Origin: Bradyrhizobium sp. CCBAU 53338
GTDB lineage: Bacteria > Pseudomonadota > Alphaproteobacteria > Rhizobiales > Xanthobacteraceae
Direction of reading: 5' to 3'
Length of the DNA stretch: 64,000 nt
Assembly (NCBI RefSeq): GCF_015291665.1
Contig: NZ_CP030048.1
Span: forward strand, 4,464,001 to 4,528,000
In this document: in pieces, positions 45,115 through 56,045 of the stretch
Layout: every line of letters begins with the position of its first letter
Position numbering within the stretch: the first letter of the stretch is position 1
Notes under the pieces: generated by a model
What the model was told of the DNA's origin: nothing
The model's database searches: none
Seen by the model: the letters and a program-made list of their open reading frames with translations, nothing else
Translations under genes and position numbers: made by a program

Positions 45115-45483
45115 TCACCACAAATTCTTGCCATCGATCATGTTGACCGGCACGGCGTCCAGATCGAAATCGTCGAACAGGCGCGCGTTCACCGCGACCT
45201 TGGGATTGTCGAAATCAGGCTTGCCGGTCGACCAATCCGGCGACTCCGAATAGGTGCCGCAGCCGCAATTCGCGCAGTAATGATGCTTGACGGTGCGGCT
45301 CCCCCAGAGATAGGTCGCGACGCTGTCGGCGGGCGACAGCAGGCGAAATTGCGCTGGCGCATAATAGGCCCAGAGCGCGCCGCGCTTGGCGCAGAGCGAG
45401 CAGGTGCAGCGCGTCACGCTCTCTGGTGCCTCGGTCACCTCGAACACCGTCTCACCGCAATGACAGCTTGCCTCGACCGGCAT
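45115..45483 (-). CDS. GFA family (CENP-V/Gfa-like) zinc protein
   Basis: A 122-residue protein with the zinc-binding pattern of the Gfa family: CHC at 7-9, CTCSLC at 26-31 and CANCGCG at 70-76. Family members include a glutathione-dependent formaldehyde-activating protein, but most are uncharacterised; without frmA/gfa neighbours I do not claim formaldehyde metabolism. Single gene. Confidence 0.87.
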   Translation of the reverse strand: MPVEASCHCGETVFEVTEAPESVTRCTCSLCAKRGALWAYYAPAQFRLLSPADSVATYLWGSRTVKHHYCANCGCGTYSESPDWSTGKPDFDNPKVAVNARLFDDFDLDAVPVNMIDGKNLW

Positions 45484-45671
45484 GATCCGCTCTCCGTTTT
45501 GTCAGGAGATGGTCGTAGCCCGCCCCTGCTGCCAACATGCTGTCAGCAGCCTGCTTCCGATGGAGCGCGCCCCAGCGAGCGGGCCATCTGGGCAAAACTT
45601 GAAAACAACCCCATGCACAGTAGCCAGCCCCCGCTCGATCCACGCTTTACGCGGATCAAGCAAAGAGCCGT

Positions 45672-46457
45672 TTGACACGTCGGGCAAAACAGCTGCACCA
45701 TGCCACCCTTGGAAAATTGCGCCCTGTTCCCTTGGCCTTCCTTTTTGTCCTCAGCGTCGGCCTGATCGCAGGCACCATTTCCGGCATCGTCGGCACGGGC
45801 TCGTCGATCATGCTGATGCCGGTCCTGGTCTATGCCTATGGACCGAAGGAGGCCGTGCCGATCATGGCGGTCGCGTCCGTCATGGCGAATTTTTCGCGGA
45901 TTCTGGCGTGGTGGCGCGAGGTCGACTGGCGGGCCTGCGTGGCCTATTCGGTCACGGGCATTCCGGCCGCGGCGCTGGGCGCCCGGACGCTGCTCGCCCT
46001 GCCCTCGCACGCTGTCGATCTCGCCATCGGCATCTTCCTGATCGCGATGGTACCGGTCCGGCACTGGCTGGCGCGGCATGACCTCAAGGCCAATCTCTGG
46101 CATCTTGCGATCGGCGGCGCGATCATCGGCTATCTCACCGGCATCGTGGTCTCGACCGGGCCGCTCAGCGTGCCGCTGTTCCTGTTCTACGGCCTCTCCA
46201 GGGGCGCCTTTCTCGCGACCGAAGCCGCCGCCTCGCTCGGCCTCTACTTCGCCAAATCAGTGACGTTCGAGCGCTTTGGCGCGCTGACACTGGAAGTCTT
46301 CGTCAAGGGCTTGATCGCAGGCTCCTCGCTGATGTCGGGCGCTTTCGTCGCCAAGCGCTTCGTGTTGCACCTGAAGCCGGAGATGTTCCGCCAGGTGATG
46401 GATGCGATCATGATCGCGGCCGGGCTCTCGATGCTGTGGAACGCGACGCAGCCTTAG
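45672..46457 (+). CDS. TauE/SafE family membrane transporter
   Basis: A 261-residue (or 246 if the TTG at 45717 is used) polytopic protein with eight hydrophobic helices and the TauE/SafE repeats (IAGTISGIVGTGSSIMLMPVL and GYLTGIVVSTGPLSVPLFL). Family members export sulfite or organosulfur anions; the substrate here is unknown. The start is uncertain: there is no in-frame ATG near, and both TTG candidates have weak ribosome-binding sites. The gap before it (45484-45671) holds nothing I can name. Confidence 0.82.
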   Translation: MTRRAKQLHHATLGKLRPVPLAFLFVLSVGLIAGTISGIVGTGSSIMLMPVLVYAYGPKEAVPIMAVASVMANFSRILAWWREVDWRACVAYSVTGIPAAALGARTLLALPSHAVDLAIGIFLIAMVPVRHWLARHDLKANLWHLAIGGAIIGYLTGIVVSTGPLSVPLFLFYGLSRGAFLATEAAASLGLYFAKSVTFERFGALTLEVFVKGLIAGSSLMSGAFVAKRFVLHLKPEMFRQVMDAIMIAAGLSMLWNATQP

Positions 46458-46460
46458 CGC

Positions 46461-48518
46461 TCAGGCAGCGAATTCCGGTGCGATCGACGGACTGTCGGCC
46501 AGCACGCGATCTTCGCCTCCGCCGGCCCTCGCGAGCCCGCGCAGCACGGCATGAAGCGGCTGCGGCTTGTGATAGAGAAAGCCCTGGCCGAGCCTCACGC
46601 CCATCTCGCGCATCGCCTGCGCCTGCTCGGCGCGCTCGATGCCTTCCGCGACCAGAGTGAGCTCCAGCGTACCCGCGAGCGAAGCGATGACGCCGACGAT
46701 CGCCTTGTCCTCGGCGCTTGCAGGGATTTCGCGAATGAACGCCTTGTCGATCTTGACCTTGTCGAGCGGAAAGCGCCTGAGATGCGCCAGCGAGCTGTAG
46801 CCCGTGCCGAAATCGTCGAGCGCGATGGTCGCCCCTAGGCGCCGCAACCGGCGCAGCGTGTCGGATGCGCTGGCGATGTTGTTGATCAGCGAGCCCTCCG
46901 TGATCTCGAGCTCGAGCAATGCGGGCGCGACGCCGAAGCGCTCGCAGGTCTCCCGCAGTTCGGCCGCGAGAGAGTGATCGGCGAGCTCGGACGGCGGCAG
47001 ATTGATCGCGATCCTGATCTGCGGCCGGCCGGCAGCGGCCAGTTGTTGCAGCGCGCGGCAGGCGTCGGTCAGCACGTAGCGAGTCAGACGTGCGTTGCTG
47101 CCGCTGCGCTCGATCAGCGGCAGGAATTCGCCAGGGCTGATCACGCCGTGTTCGGGATGACGCCAGCGAATGAGCGCCTCGAGGCCAACGACGTCCTGGG
47201 TCACCAGATCGACCTGGCTCTGATACCAGACCTCGAACTGGCCCTCGGAGAAACCTGTAGGAATGGCGAGCTCCAGGTCTCTGCGGCGGCGATAGTCGCG
47301 CTGGAGCGCTTCGTCCAGCACGGCAACGGTGCCGGGCGCCTTGCTCTTGGCATGATAGAGCGCGATGTCGGCCAGCGCCGGCAAGTGGGACAGTTCAGGA
47401 TCGCCGGCACGGCGCACCGCAAGGCCGATGCTGGCGCGTGGCACGACCTGCTTGTCATGCAGCAGGATCGGCGCCGAAATCGCCTCCAGCAATTGCCGTG
47501 CAAAGGTCCGCGCGGCCGCTTCATTGCTGACCTCAGGGCGAATGACCACGAACTCGTCGCCACCGAGCCGCGCGACCCAATCCTGCGGTTCGACCGTGTT
47601 ACGAAGCCGCTCAGAGATGTGGACCAGGAATCTGTCGCCGGCATCGTGACCGAAGGTGTCGTTGATACCCTTGAAGTCGTCGAGATCGATGAAATTGAAA
47701 GCGATCAGCGCGTCAGGCGAACCGGCATTCCTGCTCAAGGTCACGAGACGCTCGGACAGCGAACGGCGGTTGGGCAGCCCCGTAAGCGGATCGTGCGAGG
47801 CCATGTGGCCGAGCCGGTCGAGCGCGCCCGACGTCGTGTGTTGCATCGCATTGAAGGCGTTCGCGAGCTGGCCGAATTCGTTCGACGATTTGACGTCCGC
47901 CGGATAGGCGCGGCCGTCCTGCTTGCTTCGCTGGATCGCCGACATCATCGCGGCCAACGGCTTGCCGATGAAGATGTTGGCGGAGATCCGCATCGCGATC
48001 ACGGTCGCAAGCGTCCCGAGCAAGCCGACGACGAGAAGCAGCCCCAGCCTGCTGCCGGCGCCGACATAGAGCGAGGCGGAAGAATAGGCGATCACGATGC
48101 GGCCGGCCTGAACGGCGATGTTGCCGTTGCGGTAGGCGATCGGACGCGAGACCTCGGTGAGAGCCTGAGCCGTCGGCCGCGCCACCACGCGGGCGATCGC
48201 GACGCCCGTATCGTCGTAGACGGCGGCGGCTGCGATGGTCTCGTCGTGCATGATCTCGTTGAGCACGCTCGTGACCTGGTCGTAGCGCATTTTCCAGAGC
48301 GGCTCGGCAATCAGTTCGGCGCGACTCTCGGCGACACGGGCGATGCGGGCATCGAGCTGCTTGATCTGAGACCAGAAGCTCGAGACCTCGACGCCGGCGG
48401 AAGCAAGCAGTTGTACCAGCAGCAGCACGGGCACGGTGGCCCAGATCATGGCGCGGACAACCGAGCGCGATGGCGTCGGCTTCGTCGAATCGTTCATCTC
48501 GTCAGCGCCCGGCATCAT
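46461..48518 (-). CDS. Membrane GGDEF-EAL protein (c-di-GMP turnover)
   Basis: A 685-residue sensor enzyme: membrane helix (about 22-43), periplasmic domain (about 45-153), second helix (about 155-176), HAMP (about 178-230), GGDEF domain with intact RLGGDEF (319-323) and EAL domain with EALIRWRHP (447 on), DDFGTGYSS, KIDKAF and VAEGIE. Both active sites look complete, so it could make or degrade c-di-GMP, with phosphodiesterase activity often dominant in such tandems. Its start overlaps the stop of the periplasmic binding protein (four bases), suggesting that the binding protein docks on its periplasmic domain. Confidence 0.9.
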   Translation of the reverse strand: MMPGADEMNDSTKPTPSRSVVRAMIWATVPVLLLVQLLASAGVEVSSFWSQIKQLDARIARVAESRAELIAEPLWKMRYDQVTSVLNEIMHDETIAAAAVYDDTGVAIARVVARPTAQALTEVSRPIAYRNGNIAVQAGRIVIAYSSASLYVGAGSRLGLLLVVGLLGTLATVIAMRISANIFIGKPLAAMMSAIQRSKQDGRAYPADVKSSNEFGQLANAFNAMQHTTSGALDRLGHMASHDPLTGLPNRRSLSERLVTLSRNAGSPDALIAFNFIDLDDFKGINDTFGHDAGDRFLVHISERLRNTVEPQDWVARLGGDEFVVIRPEVSNEAAARTFARQLLEAISAPILLHDKQVVPRASIGLAVRRAGDPELSHLPALADIALYHAKSKAPGTVAVLDEALQRDYRRRRDLELAIPTGFSEGQFEVWYQSQVDLVTQDVVGLEALIRWRHPEHGVISPGEFLPLIERSGSNARLTRYVLTDACRALQQLAAAGRPQIRIAINLPPSELADHSLAAELRETCERFGVAPALLELEITEGSLINNIASASDTLRRLRRLGATIALDDFGTGYSSLAHLRRFPLDKVKIDKAFIREIPASAEDKAIVGVIASLAGTLELTLVAEGIERAEQAQAMREMGVRLGQGFLYHKPQPLHAVLRGLARAGGGEDRVLADSPSIAPEFAA

Positions 48519-49684
48519 TCACCGGCGTCGCCCGGCGGCGCTAGCGACGAGATCAGCGTGTCCACCGAGAAGTCGTATCGGCCGCAATGGTCCGGCTTGG
48601 CCCTGAACCGCGCAAAATCGATCCGGTCGAAGGCCCGGGTCTTGATCAGCCCGGCAACGGAGCCGAGATTGTCTCGCGTGATCGCCGACGTCTTGACCTC
48701 GATGTGCGGCGAAGTGGCTGCGAAGTCGCAACCGTCGGCGTAGTCGCGCAGCAGCACGATCGACCAGCCGCCAAGCAGGAAGTGACCGCCGTCGGTCAGC
48801 AGCATGCGGCCGGCCTTGATTTCGCGTAAGGCATCCTCCGACCAGTTGAGGCCGACCACCTGGATATCCTCGCCGGGCGTGATGCCGGCGGCCGCGACAG
48901 CCTTGAGTGCGCCGAGCGCCATCGGATCGTTGCCGGCCCAGATCCCTGCGGGACGGATGCCCTTGCGCTGCGCCCAGCTCAGATAGTTTGCAGCGACCTG
49001 CTCCGCTTCCGACTGCGTCCAGTTCGCGAAGAGCAATCGGTCCACCACAACGTCGGGCGCAGCCGCGACCGCGAGCTGGAGGCCGGCATTGCGGGCGATC
49101 GATGCCGGCGTGGTTTCGTCGCCGCCGATCCCGAGCAGATGGATCTTGCCGTCAGGGCTTTGCCATTTTTCGTTGCGTGCCGCACCGATCAGGGCATTCG
49201 CCATCCGCGCGCCGGCGGTCGTCAGATCGGTCGTGATGTCGCCGAGCCAGTTCTTCAGCGTAGCTCGCGGCGGTCCGAGGCGCACCGCATCTTCGCCGAT
49301 CAGCGTGTTCGACAGCAGCAGCGTCTTGATGCCCGCGACCTCCGCCGCCTCCAGGATCGGAACGGCGGCGGACTCCTCGTTCGAGAGAATGAGGAAGTCG
49401 GGCTTGTCGGCGCGCGCGACCACGCCGAGACCGAGCTCCTGCATGGTGCGGTAGTTGCGCTCGCTGGTCAGCACCTCGACATGGGCGTTGAGCTTGCGGC
49501 CAGCGGCCTGCATGGTCTGCGCGACCATGTCCCAGTAGACCTCGCCGGTCTTGCCGGGGTTCACGAAGACGATGTTGAGCGGTTTTGCGTCAGCCGCAAC
49601 GGCGTGGCCGGCTGGCGCGAGAGCGCCAATGGCCATGCCGACAGCGAGCAATATGCGTAAGAGGATCGTCATTCGTTTCGCCAC
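48515..49684 (-). CDS. Periplasmic sugar-type binding protein (Peripla_BP_4), signalling partner
   Basis: A 389-residue exported protein: signal peptide to about residue 31, then the two-lobed type I binding fold (LNIVFVNPGKTGEVYWDMVA, KPDFLILSNEESAAVPILEA, GIWAGNDPMALGALKA, EDIQVVGLNWSEDAL) of ribose/AI-2-type proteins. No permease or ATPase is adjacent; instead it is translationally coupled to the GGDEF-EAL gene. This resembles the NspS-MbaA arrangement of Vibrio cholerae, in which a binding protein controls a c-di-GMP enzyme. The ligand is unknown. The Met at 49672 is an alternative start. Confidence 0.82.
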   Translation of the reverse strand: MAKRMTILLRILLAVGMAIGALAPAGHAVAADAKPLNIVFVNPGKTGEVYWDMVAQTMQAAGRKLNAHVEVLTSERNYRTMQELGLGVVARADKPDFLILSNEESAAVPILEAAEVAGIKTLLLSNTLIGEDAVRLGPPRATLKNWLGDITTDLTTAGARMANALIGAARNEKWQSPDGKIHLLGIGGDETTPASIARNAGLQLAVAAAPDVVVDRLLFANWTQSEAEQVAANYLSWAQRKGIRPAGIWAGNDPMALGALKAVAAAGITPGEDIQVVGLNWSEDALREIKAGRMLLTDGGHFLLGGWSIVLLRDYADGCDFAATSPHIEVKTSAITRDNLGSVAGLIKTRAFDRIDFARFRAKPDHCGRYDFSVDTLISSLAPPGDAGE

Positions 49685-49874
49685 CCCGTCCTGGTTCCGA
49701 AGCTGGACCTGCGTCCGCTAACATTTGGCAAAGTCCGGCGCGCCAGGGCGGCGTAGAGCTAACAAAGGGTGTATCGGCCACACGAAATCGGGCTAATGGG
49801 AGCGCTCACGGACGCCCGCGCAGCTCACCATTCCGTGCTATCAGCGCATTTGAAACCTCCGACTCACCATACCC

Positions 49875-51323
<1,449 letters not shown>

Positions 51324-51491
51324 CTGGAGGTGACGCCAAGCGTCCCCACCGCTATACAGCCGTCACAAAAGCAGCATGGGATTGCGTGGTTGCGGCCTTG
51401 CCGGGAACGTCGTCTGGCCTTCAGTTAGGGCGGCGGCAAAACACCGATTCGCTGAGCACCCTTTGAGCGTACGAGCGGACCAGACCAGCCG

Positions 51492-52121
51492 ATGCCAGTA
51501 ACACTCCTCGACCTGATCCTGCTCGGTGTGATGCTGATCTCGGGCCTGCTTGCCATGGTCCGCGGCTTCATGCGCGAAATCCTCTCGATCGCGGCCTGGG
51601 GCACCGCGGCGATCGTGACGCTGTACTCGTTCTCCAAGCTGCTGCCGACCGCAAAGACCTATTTCAACAACGACACGGTCGCGAGCGTGGTCGTGGTCGC
51701 CGGCGTCTTCATCGGCACCCTGGTCGTGGTCTCCGTGATCACGGTCCGGATCTCCGACATGATCCTGGACTCGCGCATCGGCGCGCTGGACCGCACCCTG
51801 GGGTTCCTGTTTGGCCTCGCTCGCGGGCTTTTGATCGTGGTGGTCGCCTTCCTGTTCTTCACCTGGCTGGTGCCGGACAAGCAGCGCCCGGACTGGGTCA
51901 GCGGGGCCAAGTCCCGCGTGGTGCTCCAGGGAACCGGGGATTGGCTGATGTCCCTCTTGCCTGATGACCCCGAGAACACCATCTTGAAGAGATTCAAGAA
52001 AAACAAACCAGATGATGATCAAGCTGACACCGACCAGCAGCCTTCGGGCAGTGGCGACGGCTACAGCAAACCGGCTCGTGACAGCCTGAAGAAGCTGATC
52101 GAGAAACCTGCGGCGCGTTGA
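51492..52121 (+). CDS. CvpA family membrane protein
   Basis: A 209-residue protein with four predicted membrane helices in the first 130 residues, opening with VTLLDLILLGVMLISGLLAM and RGFMREILSIAAWG, the CvpA/colicin V production signature. A hydrophilic tail of about 70 residues ends the protein. In many proteobacteria CvpA precedes purF, as here with 28 bases between; its function in envelope maintenance is not settled. Confidence 0.88.
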   Translation: MPVTLLDLILLGVMLISGLLAMVRGFMREILSIAAWGTAAIVTLYSFSKLLPTAKTYFNNDTVASVVVVAGVFIGTLVVVSVITVRISDMILDSRIGALDRTLGFLFGLARGLLIVVVAFLFFTWLVPDKQRPDWVSGAKSRVVLQGTGDWLMSLLPDDPENTILKRFKKNKPDDDQADTDQQPSGSGDGYSKPARDSLKKLIEKPAAR

Positions 52122-52149
52122 TTGAGCCCTAAAGAGAGGCGCGGACGAG

Positions 52150-53661
52150 ATGCGACACCCTGACCAGGACGCCCATACTGAACTCGATCCCGGCTCCGCC
52201 GCGCTAGAGCTTCAGGACGACCTGGAGGGAGATACGGTCCGCGAGGAATGCGGCGTATTCGGCATTTACGGACATCCTGATGCAGCCGCCATCACGGCGC
52301 TCGGCCTGCACGCACTCCAACACCGCGGCCAGGAAGCCGCCGGCATCGTCTCCTACGACGGCAGCCGCTTTCACTCCGAACGCCGCCTCGGTCTCGTCGG
52401 CGACACCTTTTCCCGCCGCGAGGTGATCGATCGCCTGCCCGGCACCATGGCGGTCGGCCATGTCCGCTACGCCACGACGGGCGCCACCATCCTGCGCAAC
52501 GTGCAGCCGCTGTTCGCAGAGCTCAATGCCGGCGGCCTCGCGGTCGCTCACAACGGCAACCTCTCCAACGGCCTGACGCTGCGCCGCGAGCTCGTCAAGA
52601 ACGGCGCGATGATGCAGTCGACCTCCGACACCGAGGTGATCCTGCACCTTGTGGCGCGCTCCAGGCGCGCCCGTTTCATCGAGCGCTATATCGACGCGCT
52701 ACGCGAGATCGAAGGCGCCTATGCGCTGGTCTCGCTGACCAACAAGAAGCTGGTCGGCGCGCGCGATCCGCGCGGCATCCGCCCCCTGGTGCTCGGCGAA
52801 CTCGACGGCTGCCCGATCCTGACGTCGGAGACCTGCGCGCTCGACATCATCGGCGCGCGTTTCGTGCGCGACATCGAGCCCGGCGAAGTCATCGTGTTCG
52901 ACGAGCACGGACAGGACATCCACAAGCCGTTCCCGCCGATGGCGCCACGCCCCTGCATCTTCGAGTACATCTATTTCTCGCGTCCGGATTCCATCGTCCA
53001 CGGCCGCTCGGTCTACGAGGTGCGCAAGGCCTTTGGCGCGCAGCTGGCGCGCGAGAGCCATGTGCCCGTCGACGTCGTGGTGCCGGTGCCGGATTCCGGC
53101 GTGCCCGCAGCGGTCGGCTACAGCCAGCATTCGGGCGTGCCGTTCGAGCTCGGCATCATCCGCAACCACTATGTCGGCCGCACCTTCATCCAGCCGACGC
53201 AGGCGATCCGCGAATCCGGCGTGCGCATGAAGCACTCGGCCAACCGCGCCGCGATCGAAGGCAAGCGCATCATCCTGATCGACGACTCGCTGGTGCGCGG
53301 GACCACGTCGAAGAAGATCGTGCGCATGATGCGCGATGCCGGCGCCAAGGAAGTGCACTTCCGCCTCGCTTCGCCCCCGATCCTCTACCCTGACTATTAC
53401 GGCATCGACCTGCCCGACCGCGGCGGCCTGCTGGCCGCAACGCATTCGCTGGAGGAGATGCGCGAGCTCATCGGCGCCGACTCGCTCGCCTTCCTGTCGA
53501 TCGACGGCATGTACCGTGCGATGGGCGAACCGGGCCGCGACCCCGCCAATCCGAAGTTTGCGGATCACTGCTTCACCGGCGCCTATCCGACCCACCTCAC
53601 CGACCAGACCCAGACGGAGCCGCAGCCGCGGCAGTTGTCGCTGCTGGCGGAGGCAAGCTGA
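52150..53661 (+). CDS. purF: Amidophosphoribosyltransferase
   Basis: A 503-residue first enzyme of purine synthesis, converting PRPP and glutamine to phosphoribosylamine. About 33 N-terminal residues look like a propeptide before the nucleophile Cys 34 in EECGVFGIYGH. The glutaminase half contains ALQHRGQEAAGI; the phosphoribosyltransferase PRPP loop is RIILIDDSLVRGTTSKKIV. No purine riboswitch is visible upstream. Confidence 0.96.
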   Translation: MRHPDQDAHTELDPGSAALELQDDLEGDTVREECGVFGIYGHPDAAAITALGLHALQHRGQEAAGIVSYDGSRFHSERRLGLVGDTFSRREVIDRLPGTMAVGHVRYATTGATILRNVQPLFAELNAGGLAVAHNGNLSNGLTLRRELVKNGAMMQSTSDTEVILHLVARSRRARFIERYIDALREIEGAYALVSLTNKKLVGARDPRGIRPLVLGELDGCPILTSETCALDIIGARFVRDIEPGEVIVFDEHGQDIHKPFPPMAPRPCIFEYIYFSRPDSIVHGRSVYEVRKAFGAQLARESHVPVDVVVPVPDSGVPAAVGYSQHSGVPFELGIIRNHYVGRTFIQPTQAIRESGVRMKHSANRAAIEGKRIILIDDSLVRGTTSKKIVRMMRDAGAKEVHFRLASPPILYPDYYGIDLPDRGGLLAATHSLEEMRELIGADSLAFLSIDGMYRAMGEPGRDPANPKFADHCFTGAYPTHLTDQTQTEPQPRQLSLLAEAS

Positions 53662-53670
53662 CGGCGCGGG

Positions 53671-53804
53671 CGTCATTCCGGGGCGGTCCGCAGGACCGAA
53701 CCCGGGATATCGACGTTGTCTTTCAATCTCCGGATTCCGGGCTCGATGCTTCGCATCGCCCCGGAATGACGGGCACGCGGGGGCTTGTCCCGGCCATCCA
53801 CGCC
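53671..53804. repeat. Palindromic intergenic repeat between purF and the SDR gene
   Basis: CGTCATTCCGGGGC (53671-53684) is the exact reverse complement of 53758-53771. Inside are the short hairpins GGTCC-GCA-GGACC (53685-53697) and CGATGC-TTC-GCATCG. Just after it, GGGGCTTGTCCCGGCCATCC is a degenerate copy of the unit found at 56046-56079. This looks like a mosaic of two dispersed palindromic repeat types. Confidence 0.65.
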
Positions 53805-53818
53805 TGTAAAACCCCGCC

Positions 53819-54562
53819 ATGACAAAGCCCCTCGCGGACCGCATCGCTCTCGTCACCGGCGCCTCGCGCGGCATCGGTTTTGCCACGGCACTCGCGCTCG
53901 CCAGGGCCGGCGCGCATATCGTTGCCACCGCGCGCACGCAGGGCGGGCTGGAGGAGCTCGACGACGAGATCCGGAAAGAGGGCGGCAGCGGCGCCACTCT
54001 GGTACCGCTCAACCTCACCGATACCGACGGCATCGCGCGGCTTGGCGCGGGCCTGCACGAGCGTTACGGCAAGCTCGACATTCTCGTCGGCAATGCCGGC
54101 GTGCTCGGCCCCTCCTCGCCGGTCGGCCATATCGAGCTGAAGACGTTCAACGATGTCTTGGCAGTCAACGTCTCGGCGAACTTCCAGCTGATCCGTTGCA
54201 TGGAGCCGCTGCTCAAGCAGTCCGACGCCGGCCGCGCCGTGTTCATCACCTCGGGCGCCGCCAACAAGGCGACCGCCTATGTCAGCCCCTATGCCGCCTC
54301 CAAGGCCGCACTGGAGACGCTGGCGCGCGCCTGGGCGCACGAGACCGCGAACACGGCCATCCGCGTCAATCTGTTCAACCCGGGCCCGATCCGCACCCGC
54401 ATGCGCGCAACCCTGATGCCGGGCGAGGATCCCGCCACGCTCGACACGCCCGAGCAGGTCGCCGAATTCATCGTCCCGATGTGCGCACCCGACTGGACCG
54501 AGACCGGAAAGTTCTACGACTACAGGACCCGCAGCCTGATGAGCTTCCGCGCACCGGCGTGA
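53819..54562 (+). CDS. Short-chain dehydrogenase/reductase
   Basis: A 247-residue SDR with cofactor motif TGASRGIG near residue 14, NAG near 90, Ser 142-region ITSGAANKA and the catalytic pair in PYAASKAAL. An SDR directly after purF is common in Bradyrhizobium and relatives; the substrate is unknown. Start follows the repeat by about 15 bases without a strong ribosome-binding site. The following 225-base gap holds the promoter of the binding-protein gene. Confidence 0.9.
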   Translation: MTKPLADRIALVTGASRGIGFATALALARAGAHIVATARTQGGLEELDDEIRKEGGSGATLVPLNLTDTDGIARLGAGLHERYGKLDILVGNAGVLGPSSPVGHIELKTFNDVLAVNVSANFQLIRCMEPLLKQSDAGRAVFITSGAANKATAYVSPYAASKAALETLARAWAHETANTAIRVNLFNPGPIRTRMRATLMPGEDPATLDTPEQVAEFIVPMCAPDWTETGKFYDYRTRSLMSFRAPA

Positions 54563-54787
54563 TGACCTCGCCTGAACGGCGAATCCAGAGGTTCAAGCAG
54601 ACCTCGGGCACGCTGAAATAGCGCCTCAACGCATCTTGCCCAGAAGTTAACCAACCGATGACGCTACGACGCAGCATCATCCGGCTTTAAGTGCATTGCC
54701 GCCGTCTCTGGGACAGGCTACGGAATTCGCCGGACGAGGCTCCGCAAGAGAGCCGTCCGCATATTTTGACAATGGAGGAAACCTTTT

Positions 54788-56014
54788 ATGACGACGACGT
54801 TCGCACGCCGCTCCGCGGCACTTCTGGCCTGCGCCGCTTTCGGTTTTGCCACATCAGCCTACGCCCAGGACAAGACCGTCACGATCGGCGTGCTCAACGA
54901 CATGTCCAGCCTCTACGCCGATATCGGCGGTCCCAACTCCGTGGTGGCGGTCAAGATGGCGGTTGAGGATTCCGGCCTGCTTGCCAAGGGCTGGAAGATC
55001 GAGGTCGTCAGCGGCGATCACCAGAACAAGCCTGACATCGGGGTCAACATCGCGCGGCAGTGGATCGACACCCAGAAGGTCGACATGATCACCGACACGC
55101 CGAACTCCGGCGTGGCGCTGGCGGTCAGCAACGTCGCCAAGGAGAAGAACGTCGTCCTGCTCAACAATGGCGGTGCCAGCGCCGACCTCACCGGCAAGGC
55201 CTGCAACGCCAACACCATCTCCTACACCTACGACACCTACATGCTGGCCAACGGCACCGGCAAGGCGCTGACCAAGGCGGGCGGCGACAGCTGGTTCTTC
55301 CTGACCGCCGACTACGCCTTCGGCGCCGCGCTCGAGCGCGACACCAGTGCCGTCGTCACCGCCAACGGCGGCAAGGTGCTGGGTGGCGTCAAGCATCCGC
55401 TCAACACGTCGGACTTCTCGTCCTTCCTGCTCCAGGCGCAGAACTCCAAGGCGAAGATCGTCGGCCTTGCCAACGCCGGCGGCGACACCACCAACGCGAT
55501 CAAGCAGGCGGCCGAGTTCGGCATCGTCGAAGGCGGCCAGAAGCTCGCAGCGTTGTTGCTCTTCATCAACGACGTCCACTCGCTCGGCCTCAAGACCGCG
55601 CATGGCCTGACCTTCACCGAATCCTTCTACTGGGATCTGAACGACAACACCCGCGCCTGGTCCAAGCGCTTCCAGGAGAAGGTGAGCAACCACGCGATGC
55701 CGTCGATGACCCAGGCCGGCAACTATGCGGGCGTGATCCATTACCTCAAGGCGCTCGAGGCGCTCGGCGGCAATCCGCATGACGGCGCCAAGGTCGTCGC
55801 CAAGATGAAGGAAATCCCGACCGACGATCCGCTGTTCGGCAAGGGCCCGCTCCGCGTGGACGGCCGCCGCATCATCCCGGCCTATCTGTTCGAGGTGAAG
55901 AAGCCGGAGGAATCGAAGGGACCGTGGGACTATTACAAGCTGGTCGCGACCATCCCGGCGGAAGATGCCGCCAGGCCGCTCAAGGACAGCGAGTGTCCGC
56001 TGGTGAAGAAGTGA
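54788..56014 (+). CDS. Leu/Ile/Val-type ABC substrate-binding protein, orphan
   Basis: A 408-residue exported protein of the Peripla_BP_6 family: signal peptide to about residue 26 (ATSAYAQ), then TVTIGVLNDMSSLYADIGGP, DMITDTPNSGVALAVSNVAK and AGGDTTNAIKQAAEFGIVEG. Bradyrhizobium encodes dozens of these for amino acids, aromatics or urea. No permease or ATPase follows, so it must share a transporter encoded elsewhere. GGAGGAAACC precedes the ATG, a strong ribosome-binding site. Confidence 0.9.
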   Translation: MTTTFARRSAALLACAAFGFATSAYAQDKTVTIGVLNDMSSLYADIGGPNSVVAVKMAVEDSGLLAKGWKIEVVSGDHQNKPDIGVNIARQWIDTQKVDMITDTPNSGVALAVSNVAKEKNVVLLNNGGASADLTGKACNANTISYTYDTYMLANGTGKALTKAGGDSWFFLTADYAFGAALERDTSAVVTANGGKVLGGVKHPLNTSDFSSFLLQAQNSKAKIVGLANAGGDTTNAIKQAAEFGIVEGGQKLAALLLFINDVHSLGLKTAHGLTFTESFYWDLNDNTRAWSKRFQEKVSNHAMPSMTQAGNYAGVIHYLKALEALGGNPHDGAKVVAKMKEIPTDDPLFGKGPLRVDGRRIIPAYLFEVKKPEESKGPWDYYKLVATIPAEDAARPLKDSECPLVKK

Positions 56015-56045
56015 CCGCGTAGCGGTTTCGCGCTGCTCTGCGACG

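Noticed and set aside
45614..45676. A 20-codon frame (MHSSQPPLD...) just before the TauE-type gene
   Set aside because: Too short to judge, no ribosome-binding site; more likely chance.
46974..48743. A 589-codon plus-strand frame antisense to the GGDEF-EAL gene
   Set aside because: The minus strand has every catalytic motif of GGDEF and EAL domains; the plus frame is its shadow.
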